This document shows positions 1 through 6,436 of a DNA stretch of 10,894 nucleotides, one piece after another. Origin of the DNA: JAJPKE01 sp052143275 (GTDB taxonomy: Bacteria > Chloroflexota > Ktedonobacteria > Ktedonobacterales > JADMIN01); NCBI GenBank assembly GCA_052143275.1, contig JBKQTH010000379.1, positions 1 through 10,894 on the forward strand, given 5' to 3'. Every line of letters begins with the position of its first letter. The first letter of the stretch is position 1. The notes under the pieces were generated by a model. It saw only the letters and a list, made by a program, of their open reading frames with translations, was not told the DNA's origin and made no database searches. Position numbers and translations under genes: made by a program.

Positions 1-93
1 GGCCCACCGAGCCGCGCCGGCATGCCGCTTGCAGGCGGTCGCCTGTCGATCCGTCAAGGCGAGTTCAGTTTTATACGCGCGCCGGACCACCAT
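1..93 (-). CDS. tnpB: TnpB (IS200/IS605 OrfB) N-terminus, partial at window edge
   Basis: Reading the minus strand from an ATG at 93-91 gives 31 residues that run off the left edge. They contain AYKTELALTDRQ and a following KRHAGAARWA. This is the hallmark opening of IS200/IS605-family TnpB proteins (the OrfB helix-turn-helix domain, usually AYKTEL-L----Q----RHAGAARFAYN). A purine-rich GGCGAGG lies about 10 nt upstream of the ATG and fits a ribosome binding site. TnpB proteins are RNA-guided nucleases (RuvC-like) that use an omega-RNA encoded at the 3' end of the element. The nuclease domain and the omega-RNA would lie outside this window. The gene is outside the proposed tRNA-Arg island. Too little is visible to say whether it is intact or whether a tnpA accompanies it. 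Confidence 0.8.
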   Translation of the reverse strand, partial: MVVRRAYKTELALTDRQATACKRHAGAARWA

Positions 94-332
94 CCCTGAG
101 AATGCCTCGCCTTTCTCTGCGATCGGCCCAGGATACCTGCCGGAGGTGATTCCCTCACCAGTAGGTTGCTAGAACAAGTGTGCCATATGCTAACTTCTCC
201 TGTCAAGGAGAGAGAGACTTGTCTACACATGCGTACGGATGTCCCTATGTTGCGGAATTAGTTTCTACTCTACTGAATTCACAGCACCTCTCCTCATGGG
301 AAGAGAGCACGGTGCCGCTAGTGCCGGTAATG

Positions 333-353
333 GAGTATTTTCCCGAAAATCTC
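333..353. repeat. Imperfect inverted repeat (hairpin)
   Basis: GAG(T)ATTTT pairs with AAAATCTC across a CCCG loop, giving an 8-bp stem with one bulged T. It lies 13 bp from a second, perfect hairpin. Both could be subterminal palindromes of the left end of the TnpB-bearing element, as IS200/IS605 ends are recognised as hairpins. The distance from tnpB (about 240 bp) makes that uncertain. Confidence 0.35.
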
Positions 354-366
354 GTTATATGCGGGA

Positions 367-391
367 ATTAATGCTACATGTGGGCATTAAT
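367..391. repeat. Perfect 8-bp inverted repeat, 9-nt loop
   Basis: ATTAATGC at 367-374 and GCATTAAT at 384-391 are exact reverse complements separated by 9 nt. The arms are AT-rich in a GC-rich neighbourhood. It may be an operator-type dyad, or a terminal hairpin of an IS200/IS605-type element, given the divergent TnpB gene about 270 bp to the left. No U-tract follows, so a rho-independent terminator is unlikely. Confidence 0.45.
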
Positions 392-666
392 AGGATTATG
401 TGCGCAGTGACCCTTTTGCGGCACTACCGGCACTGCTTACAGGACAGAGGTGTTCACCTTGACACCACTCAACAAAGGTGCGAAGCTTTTGGCCGTACCA
501 CAATTGCGTCTTGAATCTGACATCCAATACGGAGTAGCGGTACTCGTCCAATGCGGCCTGGCGACCCATTCTTGGTAGCCTTTCTGCTCTGAAGACACCT
601 TCGCTCTCAACGAGCTTTGGTTCAGAGCTTGCCTGCAACCAGTCCGCGTTATTTCTAGCATCGTGC

Positions 667-739
667 GGGGCTGTAGCTCAGAGGATAGAGCATCGGTTTC
701 CTAAACCGTGTGTCGCCGGTTCGAATCCGGCCAGCCCCA
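667..739 (+). tRNA. tRNA-Arg (anticodon CCU)
   Basis: The full cloverleaf can be drawn. The acceptor stem is GGGGCTG (667-673) with CAGCCCC (732-738). The D stem is GCTC (676-679) with GAGC (688-691). The anticodon loop is TTCCTAA (698-704) with anticodon CCT at 700-702. The T stem is GCCGG (715-719) with CCGGC (727-731), closing the TTCGAAT loop. The discriminator base is A739 and the CCA is not encoded (ACCT follows). One oddity is that the first anticodon-stem pair (693/709) is T-T. CCU reads the rare AGG arginine codon. The 3' half of this gene doubles as the left attachment site of the proposed island, so this half may have been supplied by the element. Confidence 0.95.
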
Positions 740-741
740 CC
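698..741 (+). repeat. Putative attL: 3' half of tRNA-Arg
   Basis: These 44 nt, from the first base of the anticodon loop to the CC after the discriminator, recur at 10515-10558 with 41 identities. The first 19 nt are identical (TTCCTAAACCGTGTGTCGC). Tyrosine recombinases that target tRNA genes typically cross over in the anticodon or T arm and restore the tRNA with element-borne sequence. The integrase remnant directly inside this copy supports the attL assignment. Confidence 0.75.
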
Positions 742-746
742 TGAAA

Positions 747-980
747 TTATGCGGCTTGAGGCACATTGCCGATTGCCCATTTTTGACACCAATTTGGCGG
801 AAAACCTCGCTCGCCACTCAGGAATGGTTCCACTGCGGCGGTTGTTTCCTGTTGCATGTCGGGCAGCACGTGACTATACAGGTCAAGCGTCATGGCGACC
901 GTCGCATGCCCTACCATTTCACTGACCACTTTGGGATGCACACGCTGGAGTAGCAAGAGTGTCGCAGCGGTGCTCTCTCC
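747..980 (-). pseudogene. Tyrosine recombinase (phage-type integrase), C-terminal remnant
   Basis: The last ~77 codons of a minus-strand reading frame ending at a TAA (749-747) match the end of phage-type tyrosine recombinases. They comprise TAATLLLLQ, then HPKVVSEMVGHA (the conserved LGH motif), then TLDLYSHVLPDM with the nucleophilic tyrosine. The upstream catalytic R-H-x-R region should sit just before TAATLL. Homology stops there at about position 970-980, with GES where RH would be expected. The N-terminal DNA-binding and core domains are therefore missing, and the frame that continues toward 1478 is unrelated sequence. The stop lies only 7 bp beyond the tRNA-Arg gene, the standard place for an integrase beside its attL site. 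It is presumably inactive and could not excise the island unaided. Confidence 0.85.
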
Positions 981-1160
981 TCGGATGAACGACGGGGCGC
1001 CGTCGGCCAGCGACGGGGTCCTCGGGCCCTGAATGGATGGATAGGTCTCACAGGCGATAGGCTGTCTGAGGGGGGAGTATTCTTCTCGAACCGGCGCTCC
1101 GCTACCAGAGTCAGCGCTCCGTGAACGAACCGCAGTCACACCAACCAGGTTTGTGGCGGA
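981..1160. other. No gene seen between integrase remnant and luxR promoter
   Basis: No coherent reading frame is recognisable here. A short GC-rich hairpin (CGACGG, loop GGCG, CCGTCG) at 990-1005 sits next to the point where integrase homology ends, and CGACGGGG recurs at 1011-1018. Neither is followed by a T-tract. Confidence 0.4.
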
Positions 1161-1196
1161 CGTCACATGACGGCAAGGGAGCGGATGGTGTAGACT
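1161..1196 (+). promoter_or_regulatory. Candidate luxR promoter overlapped by a palindrome
   Basis: A -35-like ATGACG (1167-1172) and a -10-like TAGACT (1191-1196) are separated by 18 bp, about 85 bp before the luxR start. The palindrome CGTCACATGACG (1161-1172: CGTCA, CA, TGACG) overlaps the -35 element and would suit an operator. Both hexamers match the sigma-70 consensus at only 4 of 6 positions, so this is a candidate only. Confidence 0.3.
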
Positions 1197-1278
1197 GAGG
1201 CCACAACACCAACGTAACGGTCCCTGTACAGTTCCTGCCGGGCGCTTCACCGAGACAGGAAGAAAGGGGTGGTGTCCT

Positions 1279-3906
1279 ATGGCCATGCCACTACTCGAGC
1301 GCGACGCCTTCTTGCACACCCTGGAGGACCTGCTCTGCCAGGTCCAAGAAGGATCGGGTCGGATCGCCCTGGTCAGCGGCGAGGCCGGCATCGGTAAAAC
1401 CTCTCTGGTTGAGGGCTTTCTGCAGCAGCAGCCGGGCACCACTCGGGTCCTGTGGGGCACCTGTGAGGCGCTGTTCACCCCTCGCCCGCTGGGACCCCTC
1501 TATGACTTCGCCTCCCAGACCGATAGCAGCCCGCTGCGCACCCTGCTGCAGCATGAGGCGACCCCCGCCACCCTCTTTGCTGCCGTGCAGGAGGAGCTGC
1601 AGGGATCGGTACCCACGCTGGTGGTCCTGGAGGACATCCACTGGGCGGATGAGGCGACCCTCGATCTGGTCAAGTTCCTCGCCCGACGGATCCACCGCAC
1701 CCGCGTGCTCTTGATCCTGACCTACCGTGATGATGAGCTGAGCAAGGACCACGCGTTGCGCCTGGTGCTGGGGGATCTGCCGGCGCGCGTCGTGACCCGG
1801 CTGCACCTGCCGCCGCTCTCCGAGGCGGCGGTGGCGGCGCTGGTCCAGCCGACGGGTCGCTCGGCGGGAGAGTTGTATGCGGTGACCGGCGGGAACCCAT
1901 TTTTCCTCATCGAGACCCTGGCCAGCGACGCGCCAGGGGTACCAGGCAGTGTGGCGGATGCGGTGCTGGCTCAGGTGGTGCGCCGCTCTCCAGAGGCCCG
2001 GCGCCTCCTGGAGCTGGTGGCGGTGGTGCCGAGCCGCACCGAAGGGTGGGTGGTGGAGGCGGCGCAGGTAGAGGAGAGCACGGGGCGCACCCAAGAGGCG
2101 GGCGACGTGGCGCTGGAGGAGTGCCTGGTGTCGGGTCTGCTGCGCCTGGAGGAGGGAGGGGTCCGGTATCGGCATGAGCTGGCGCGCCAGGCGGTGGAGG
2201 ATGCGCTCTCGCCAGCGCGGCGGCGGGCCTTGCATGCCCAGGTGCTGCACCTGCTGCTGGAGCGGGGCGGCGCCGAGCACGGACGCACCCAGGTGTCGCT
2301 GGCGCGGTTGGTCCATCATGCCGCCGAGGCGGAGGAGGCGGAGTGGGTGCTGCGTCTGGCACCAGAGGCGGCCCGGCAAGCCTCCGCTCAGGGCGCTCAC
2401 CGGGCGGCGGCGGCACACTATCGTAGCGCCCTGGGCTATGCCGATTCGTTGCCGGCCCAGCAGCGTGCGCAGTTACTCGATGAGCTGGCCGACGAATGCT
2501 CGCTCTCCGGCCGGCTGGAAGAAGAGCTCGAGACGCGGACTGCCGCCCTTGCCATCTGGCGCGACCTGAAGCAGCCGGAGGAGGTCGGTCGCGACCTGTG
2601 CCGGTTGTCGCACGCGTATTCGTTTCTGGGTCGTAGTGCTGAGGCGGAGCGCAGCGCGCTGGAGGCGGTGGAGCTCCTTGAGCCCCTACCCCCCAGCCGG
2701 GAGCTTGCCAGGGCCTATGCGAACCTGGCCGGACGGCGCATGGTGCAGAGTGACTCCGAGGGTACCCAGCTCTACGGCACACGCGCCATAGAGTTGGCCG
2801 AACTGCTGCAGGATGAGGAGACTATCTGCTCCGCACTCAACAGCATTGGTTCAGTCGAGCTGGATCTGGGCAACGAGGAAGGATACCGGAAGCTGGAGCG
2901 TAGCCTGCAGCTGGCGCTCACGCACGGCTTCGAGAGGGATGCGGCGCTTGCCTACAACAATCTGGCCGCTGTGGCGGTCAATGCCCGTGCCTACGACCGG
3001 GCGGCGAAGTACCTGGGAGCGGGCCTGCTCTACTGCGTCGACCATGACCTGGAGGCCTGGGAGTACTCGATGCGGGCCGTCCGGGCGCAGGCACGCCTCG
3101 ACCAGGGTGACTGGTCAGGCGCGGCGGAGGAGGTCACCGCCATTCTGAGCGTACCGGACATGCCCGGCTGCACGCGCACCCCTTCCGTACTGATTCTGGG
3201 CCAGCTGCGGGCACGGCGCGGCGACCCGGGCGCTGCAGCCGCCCTCGATGAGGCGCAGGACTTGGCGCTAGCCAGCGGCGAGATGCAGCACATCTCGCCA
3301 GTAGCCGCGGCACGGGCAGAGTGGCGCTGGCTGCTCGGTGACATTGCGAGCTCAGCGGCCGAGGCTGAAGAGGGTTTTCCACTGGCATTGCGGGCAAACT
3401 ACCCTTGGTGCTGGGGTCAGGTGGCGATCTGGCTCTGGCGTAGCGGACGTCTTCATGACGTGCCGGAGCGGACTCCGGAACCGTTCGCGCTGCAGATGTC
3501 GGGTGATTGGCGTGGGGCGGCGGCAGCCTGGAAGCAGCTCGGCTGCCCCTACGAACAGGCGCTAGCGCTCATGGACGGAGATGAAGCGGCCCAGCGACAG
3601 GCGCTGGACATCTTCGAGCGGCTGGGTGCCAGACCAGCCGCCGCACGAGTTCGGCGGCGACTGCACCAAGCCGGTGTGCGCCGTCTGCCTCGCGGCCCAC
3701 GGCCCGCCACTCTGGCCAATCCCCGCCGCCTCACCAATCGCCAGCTCGAGATTCTGCGTCTTTTGGCCGAAGGACTCCACAATGCGGAGATCGCCGACCG
3801 GCTCTCCACCACCCCGAAGACCGTCGAGCAGCATGTCTCAGCGGTCCTGGCCAAACTCGGGGCCCGCTCGCGGGCCGAGGCGGTCCGGCTGGCGTATGAG
3901 CGGTAG
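1279..3906 (+). CDS. LAL/MalT-type LuxR-family transcriptional regulator (AAA ATPase, TPR-like, HTH)
   Basis: This 875-aa protein has the three-part layout of large ATP-binding LuxR regulators. Residues ~5-270 are a STAND/AAA ATPase with Walker A GEAGIGKT (34-41) and Walker B TLVVLEDIHWAD (113-124). Residues ~340-780 are Ala/Leu-rich helical repeats resembling TPRs. Residues 818-875 are a LuxR helix-turn-helix running from LTNRQLEILRLLAEG to TVEQHVSAVLAKLGARSRAE. Such proteins act as ligand-gated transcription activators in which ATP and an inducer drive oligomerisation. The ligand and targets are unknown here. AAAGGGG (1263-1269) lies 9 nt before the ATG and supports the start; a second ATG two codons on is possible. 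Its GC content is visibly higher than that of neighbouring genes, producing long open frames on the opposite strand. Its end overlaps the convergent antirepressor gene, so it may have been brought in separately. It looks intact. Confidence 0.93.
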   Translation: MAMPLLERDAFLHTLEDLLCQVQEGSGRIALVSGEAGIGKTSLVEGFLQQQPGTTRVLWGTCEALFTPRPLGPLYDFASQTDSSPLRTLLQHEATPATLFAAVQEELQGSVPTLVVLEDIHWADEATLDLVKFLARRIHRTRVLLILTYRDDELSKDHALRLVLGDLPARVVTRLHLPPLSEAAVAALVQPTGRSAGELYAVTGGNPFFLIETLASDAPGVPGSVADAVLAQVVRRSPEARRLLELVAVVPSRTEGWVVEAAQVEESTGRTQEAGDVALEECLVSGLLRLEEGGVRYRHELARQAVEDALSPARRRALHAQVLHLLLERGGAEHGRTQVSLARLVHHAAEAEEAEWVLRLAPEAARQASAQGAHRAAAAHYRSALGYADSLPAQQRAQLLDELADECSLSGRLEEELETRTAALAIWRDLKQPEEVGRDLCRLSHAYSFLGRSAEAERSALEAVELLEPLPPSRELARAYANLAGRRMVQSDSEGTQLYGTRAIELAELLQDEETICSALNSIGSVELDLGNEEGYRKLERSLQLALTHGFERDAALAYNNLAAVAVNARAYDRAAKYLGAGLLYCVDHDLEAWEYSMRAVRAQARLDQGDWSGAAEEVTAILSVPDMPGCTRTPSVLILGQLRARRGDPGAAAALDEAQDLALASGEMQHISPVAAARAEWRWLLGDIASSAAEAEEGFPLALRANYPWCWGQVAIWLWRSGRLHDVPERTPEPFALQMSGDWRGAAAAWKQLGCPYEQALALMDGDEAAQRQALDIFERLGARPAAARVRRRLHQAGVRRLPRGPRPATLANPRRLTNRQLEILRLLAEGLHNAEIADRLSTTPKTVEQHVSAVLAKLGARSRAEAVRLAYER

Positions 3907-4546
3907 CTTCGGCCAAGCCGGTTATAGCGAGTTCTAGGATAGTCTGTGAGTCCTGCAGGTTATCCCGCCTGGTCAGTCCTTTAATCTGCCGGTGCTCAGC
4001 CGTGGTAATGTCAAACGCACCATTGCTGAGCGTATCAGTGAGCACTGCATATTGACGGCCTGGCTTCGCACCACGGTCATGCCACTCGTCGGTAATGGTG
4101 TCGCGCGTGCGAATCGTCTCCAGGCGCCGGTTAATCCATGCATCAGTATAACCGAGCTGCCGGTAGCGTGCTCGCAAGCGCTTCTCAGCCGGTGTCAGCT
4201 CTGCCTCTTCCTGTATGCGTTCGGTGCCGACTCTGGCTAGCCAGCGCTTGAATGGTTCGGCCTTGGGCGACGGGATGGATTGAATGATGCGTAGCAGCGT
4301 CTCGGTGTTTGCTGCATCGGTCTTATAGTGCTTACCATCGGAGGAAGGCATTCGCAGTTGTAACCATTCTGATGACAACTGGGTGAAACCCTCATCATGC
4401 ATACGCCGCTTGAGATTACTCCAGTACTGGCGCGGCTTGGGGCTGTCAGTCAATACCTCAACCACATCTACGACTGAGAACCACCACTCGCCCTTGTTCC
4501 ACACCTTGCGAATGCGATCCTGAAACACCGCAAGCTCGTCAGCCAT
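3731..4546 (-). CDS. Phage antirepressor, BRO-N / DinD-like, C-terminally truncated
   Basis: Residues 1-~100 match the BRO N-terminal fold found in prophage antirepressors (NKGEWWFSVVDVVEVLTDS, PRQYWSNLKRRM, then TLLRIIQSIPSPKAEPFKRWLA). Residues ~117-216 match the second conserved block of this family (ELTPAEKRLRARY, ITDEWHDRG, YAVLTDTLSNGAF, DNLQDSQTILELAITGLAEATA). Relatives continue for roughly 50 residues with a KD-QGF and GN-RKELE-type tail. Here that tail is missing, and residues 217-271 are merely the antisense of the luxR C-terminus. The break (about 3900) is within a few bases of the luxR stop at 3904-3906. Start: GGGAGGGAG sits just upstream of the ATG. BRO-N proteins regulate prophage lysis or stress responses, so this is phage- or island-derived. 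Whether the truncated product functions is unknown. The two genes converge and overlap by 176 bp. Confidence 0.85.
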   Translation of the reverse strand: MADELAVFQDRIRKVWNKGEWWFSVVDVVEVLTDSPKPRQYWSNLKRRMHDEGFTQLSSEWLQLRMPSSDGKHYKTDAANTETLLRIIQSIPSPKAEPFKRWLARVGTERIQEEAELTPAEKRLRARYRQLGYTDAWINRRLETIRTRDTITDEWHDRGAKPGRQYAVLTDTLSNGAFDITTAEHRQIKGLTRRDNLQDSQTILELAITGLAEATAHTPAGPPRPASGPRVWPGPLRHAARRSSGWWRAGRRSPHCGVLRPKDAESRAGDW

Positions 4547-4599
4547 GTGTCTCCCTCCCTGTATGATCTGAACATTTGCCCTAGATCTTCACTGTGGGT

Positions 4600-4642
4600 A
4601 TTCTACCCTATATCTAGTACTGCCGGATACTGGCCGGTAGTA
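4600..4642 (-). promoter_or_regulatory. Inverted repeat and weak -10 upstream of the antirepressor gene
   Basis: A 9-bp stem, TACTGCCGG (4618-4626) with CCGGTAGTA (4634-4642), has one G-U type pair and a 7-nt loop. On the minus strand it lies immediately upstream of a -10-like TAGAAT (4605-4600), so it would cover the -35 region about 55 bp before the antirepressor ribosome binding site. It could be an operator. The -35 match is poor, so the promoter call is weak. Confidence 0.35.
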
Positions 4643-5005
4643 GCCAGCGATGCGAAACCAAGGCGGTTCTGGATGTGGCAGAAGAACTTGAAAGAGGGCC
4701 GGACTGCTTCAGCGCGAGCTGAGTCGAAATGGGCGCGCCGGAAGTGACCTCTCAAAGTTGCATCAGCTCCGAGATTGATTGCGAATTTCCGAAAATAAAA
4801 ATCACTTCATTGGGCAATTAGCCCTCATATCTACGGCATTCACATTTCGAGGAAGAGCCGGAGAGATGGCCCACGAGTGCGGGAACCAAGCGGATCTGCG
4901 GCGGATAGAGTGGGCTGGTGAGGGTAGCTGCAACTCACATTGATACGGCTTCGTGGCGACCCACATATACCAGCTTGTGTTATACAAGACTGACTCGGCA
5001 GGAGT
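4643..5005. other. No gene recognised between antirepressor and TIR-SUMF1
   Basis: No reading frame here shows family motifs or a good ribosome binding site. It separates the 3' end of the TIR-SUMF1 gene from the 5' end of the antirepressor gene, both on the minus strand. A small hairpin (CTTGT, 5-nt loop, ACAAG) at 4974-4988 lies about 20 bp past the TIR-SUMF1 stop and lacks a clear U-tract. The rest shows nothing I can assign. Confidence 0.4.
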
Positions 5006-6292
5006 TCAGGAGTTGGGGGCCGCCCGCACCAGCCGGAAGCCGCCGAAGCCAGCGCCCAAGTCAGGGCTGGACGATGTGCGGTACGCCCCGCGCAAGTCGA
5101 TGCTGTTGCCGGCATACCCATTGCCGCCACGCGTCACGCGATCCTGAGGAGAAGCCGCGTTCACTCGCTCGTCTGACACCCTGTAGGGGTAGGGCAAGAG
5201 CAGGCTAGTCGTCCACTCACAGACATTACCTGCCACGTCCAGAACTCCATACTGGCTCGCACCACTCGGATAGCTACCGACCGGGGTCGTGGCAAAGATC
5301 CCGCTCTCAGAGCAGTTGCAGCGCGTCCTATCGAAGGTGTCTCCCCAAGGATAAACGCGCCCGTCGATGCCGCGTGCCGATTTCTCCCACTCGGCTTCGG
5401 TAGGGAGTCTCCAGATCTCTCCCGTTCGTCCGGCAAGCCAGTCTGCGTAGGCTGCGGCGGCGTACCAGGTCACATGACACACCGGATGATCGAGTCTGGG
5501 CAGTTGCTTCTGCCACTCCAGCGGCTCGGGATACCCAACGCGCACGAAACAGGCATACTCGGCGACTGTGACCGGACAACGGGCGATCTCGAAGGCTGGC
5601 AGGTTCACGCGGTGCTGTGGCTGCTCGCCTTTGATGAGTGCGAACCACGCCGCTTTCATCTCAGGACGAATCTCTTTTGGGACCCGCTCTCGCTTAGGGT
5701 CAGTGCCCATCAAGAATGGTCCGCCAGGCACGGCAACGAGCGGCGGCAAGATGTAGGTATCACCCTGGTTGGTGCGCGCTTGAAAACCTAAGTCGGCCAG
5801 TCGTTTGGGGAAGAGATCGGGAGAAAGCGGGGACACCTGTGGCTGGGGAGTGGATGCCTGCGGAGTGACAGCCGTACCTCTAGCTCCGGGTGGCAGCCCC
5901 ACTGCTCGGATAACGAGATCACGGGCCAAGCCATAGTCTCGCGTCGCATCGAAGATATTGAAGACACCCCATAGCGCCGGAATTTCGCGGTGCTCTAGCA
6001 GTCCCGCTTGGACGAAGATGAGATCACGCACCTGTCCCTGATTCTTCAACCGATTGGCTGCGTCGACCTCTTGACGCACCCACGGCGACGCTAGTGCTTC
6101 TCTTGTGAGGACTAGCACGAACCATTCACAATCAGCCAGTGCGTCACTAATGTGCTGCTGAAAGTTGCCTGCACCCAAGTCAGTCTTATCCATCCAGGCA
6201 TCGGCGCCCGCTTGGCGCAAGTCTCCCACCAAGCGCTCAGTGAAGGCATCATCTTTGTGGCTGTGGCTGACGAAGACTTTGGGCACGGCCAT
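5006..6292 (-). CDS. TIR domain fused to SUMF1/FGE-sulfatase (C-type-lectin-fold) domain
   Basis: This is a 428-aa two-domain protein. Residues 1-~135 are a TIR domain: PKVFVSHSHKDD (strand A/box 1), a BB-loop region around DAWMDKTDLGAGNF, and SPWVRQEV with E75 at the position of the catalytic glutamate of NAD-cleaving TIRs. A Pro/Ser-rich linker covers ~136-160. Residues ~180-423 are a SUMF1/FGE-sulfatase module: VPGGPFLMGTD, PVTVAEY, WRLPTEAEWEKSARG, YPWGD, GVLDVAGNVCEW, VTRGGN, and GGFRLVRA. The two C-terminal active-site cysteines of true formylglycine-generating enzyme are absent, so a ligand-binding C-lectin-fold role is more likely than sulfatase activation. Start: ATG with AGGAG 7 nt upstream. 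No signal peptide or membrane segment is seen, so it should be cytoplasmic. TIR effectors in phage defence cleave NAD; a sensing role for the SUMF1 part is inference. It lies on the same strand as the antirepressor but 459 bp away. Confidence 0.9.
   Translation of the reverse strand: MAVPKVFVSHSHKDDAFTERLVGDLRQAGADAWMDKTDLGAGNFQQHISDALADCEWFVLVLTREALASPWVRQEVDAANRLKNQGQVRDLIFVQAGLLEHREIPALWGVFNIFDATRDYGLARDLVIRAVGLPPGARGTAVTPQASTPQPQVSPLSPDLFPKRLADLGFQARTNQGDTYILPPLVAVPGGPFLMGTDPKRERVPKEIRPEMKAAWFALIKGEQPQHRVNLPAFEIARCPVTVAEYACFVRVGYPEPLEWQKQLPRLDHPVCHVTWYAAAAYADWLAGRTGEIWRLPTEAEWEKSARGIDGRVYPWGDTFDRTRCNCSESGIFATTPVGSYPSGASQYGVLDVAGNVCEWTTSLLLPYPYRVSDERVNAASPQDRVTRGGNGYAGNSIDLRGAYRTSSSPDLGAGFGGFRLVRAAPNS
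5033..5131 (-). other. Segment resembling a DGR variable repeat at the SUMF1 C-terminus
   Basis: Codons 388-420 cover the stretch that is hypervariable in FGE-sulfatase-type targets of diversity-generating retroelements, flanked by RGG and GFR. Several candidate variable positions carry codons of the form NNC, including the run GCC GGC AAC AGC ATC GAC, and later TAC, TCC, AGC, GGC and TTC. Such codons would arise from AAC by adenine-specific mutagenesis. High GC also favours C-ending codons, and no reverse transcriptase or template repeat is present in the window, so this is suggestive only. Confidence 0.35.
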
Positions 6293-6336
6293 ATCCCATC
6301 TCCTGTGTAACAGCTGCGGATTGGCGTCTGGTCGGC

Positions 6337-6345
6337 ATTATAGCA
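6337..6345 (-). promoter_or_regulatory. Extended -10 promoter for TIR-SUMF1
   Basis: On the minus strand TGCTATAAT (6345-6337) is a perfect extended -10 element. The upstream -35 position (TGTAGG, 17-bp spacer) is weak, which is tolerated with extended -10 promoters. Transcription would start near 6330, leaving a ~38-nt leader before the ATG at 6292. Confidence 0.55.
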
Positions 6346-6436
6346 CGGTAGCCTACCATCCTACACCTTCCCATCTCTGCCGAATATACTGGCTGTAGCA
6401 CAATCAGCCGGTGTAATGAAAACGAGGAGGATAAGT

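Larger units (their letters stand above)
94..666. other. No convincing gene; TnpB upstream region and tRNA leader
   Basis: Short open frames exist here on both strands, but none has a recognisable motif, good ribosome binding site or coherent composition. The stretch begins as the 5' side of the TnpB gene and ends as the leader of the tRNA gene. The notable structure is a pair of neighbouring hairpin-forming inverted repeats at 333-353 and 367-391, in a locally AT-richer patch. A weaker 6-bp hairpin (TCTCCT/AGGAGA) sits at 196-211. Confidence 0.5.

Noticed and set aside
239..661. Short open frames on both strands left of the tRNA
   Set aside because: No motif, weak starts and poor composition; they overlap hairpins and the tRNA leader.
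990..1005. GC-rich hairpin as a terminator
   Set aside because: A stem of only 6 bp with no T-tract on either strand.
747..1478. A 243-residue minus-strand gene covering the whole frame
   Set aside because: Only the last ~77 residues match an integrase. The rest overlaps the luxR start region antisense and has no family features.
1291..2782. Long minus-strand open frames inside luxR
   Set aside because: These are shadows caused by high GC. They are rich in Pro, Arg and Gln with no domain, while the plus strand has complete ATPase motifs.
4974..4988. Hairpin after TIR-SUMF1 as a terminator or DGR cruciform
   Set aside because: A 5-bp AT-rich stem with a 5-nt loop is too weak, and there is no U-run. 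DGR target hairpins are longer and nearer the variable repeat.
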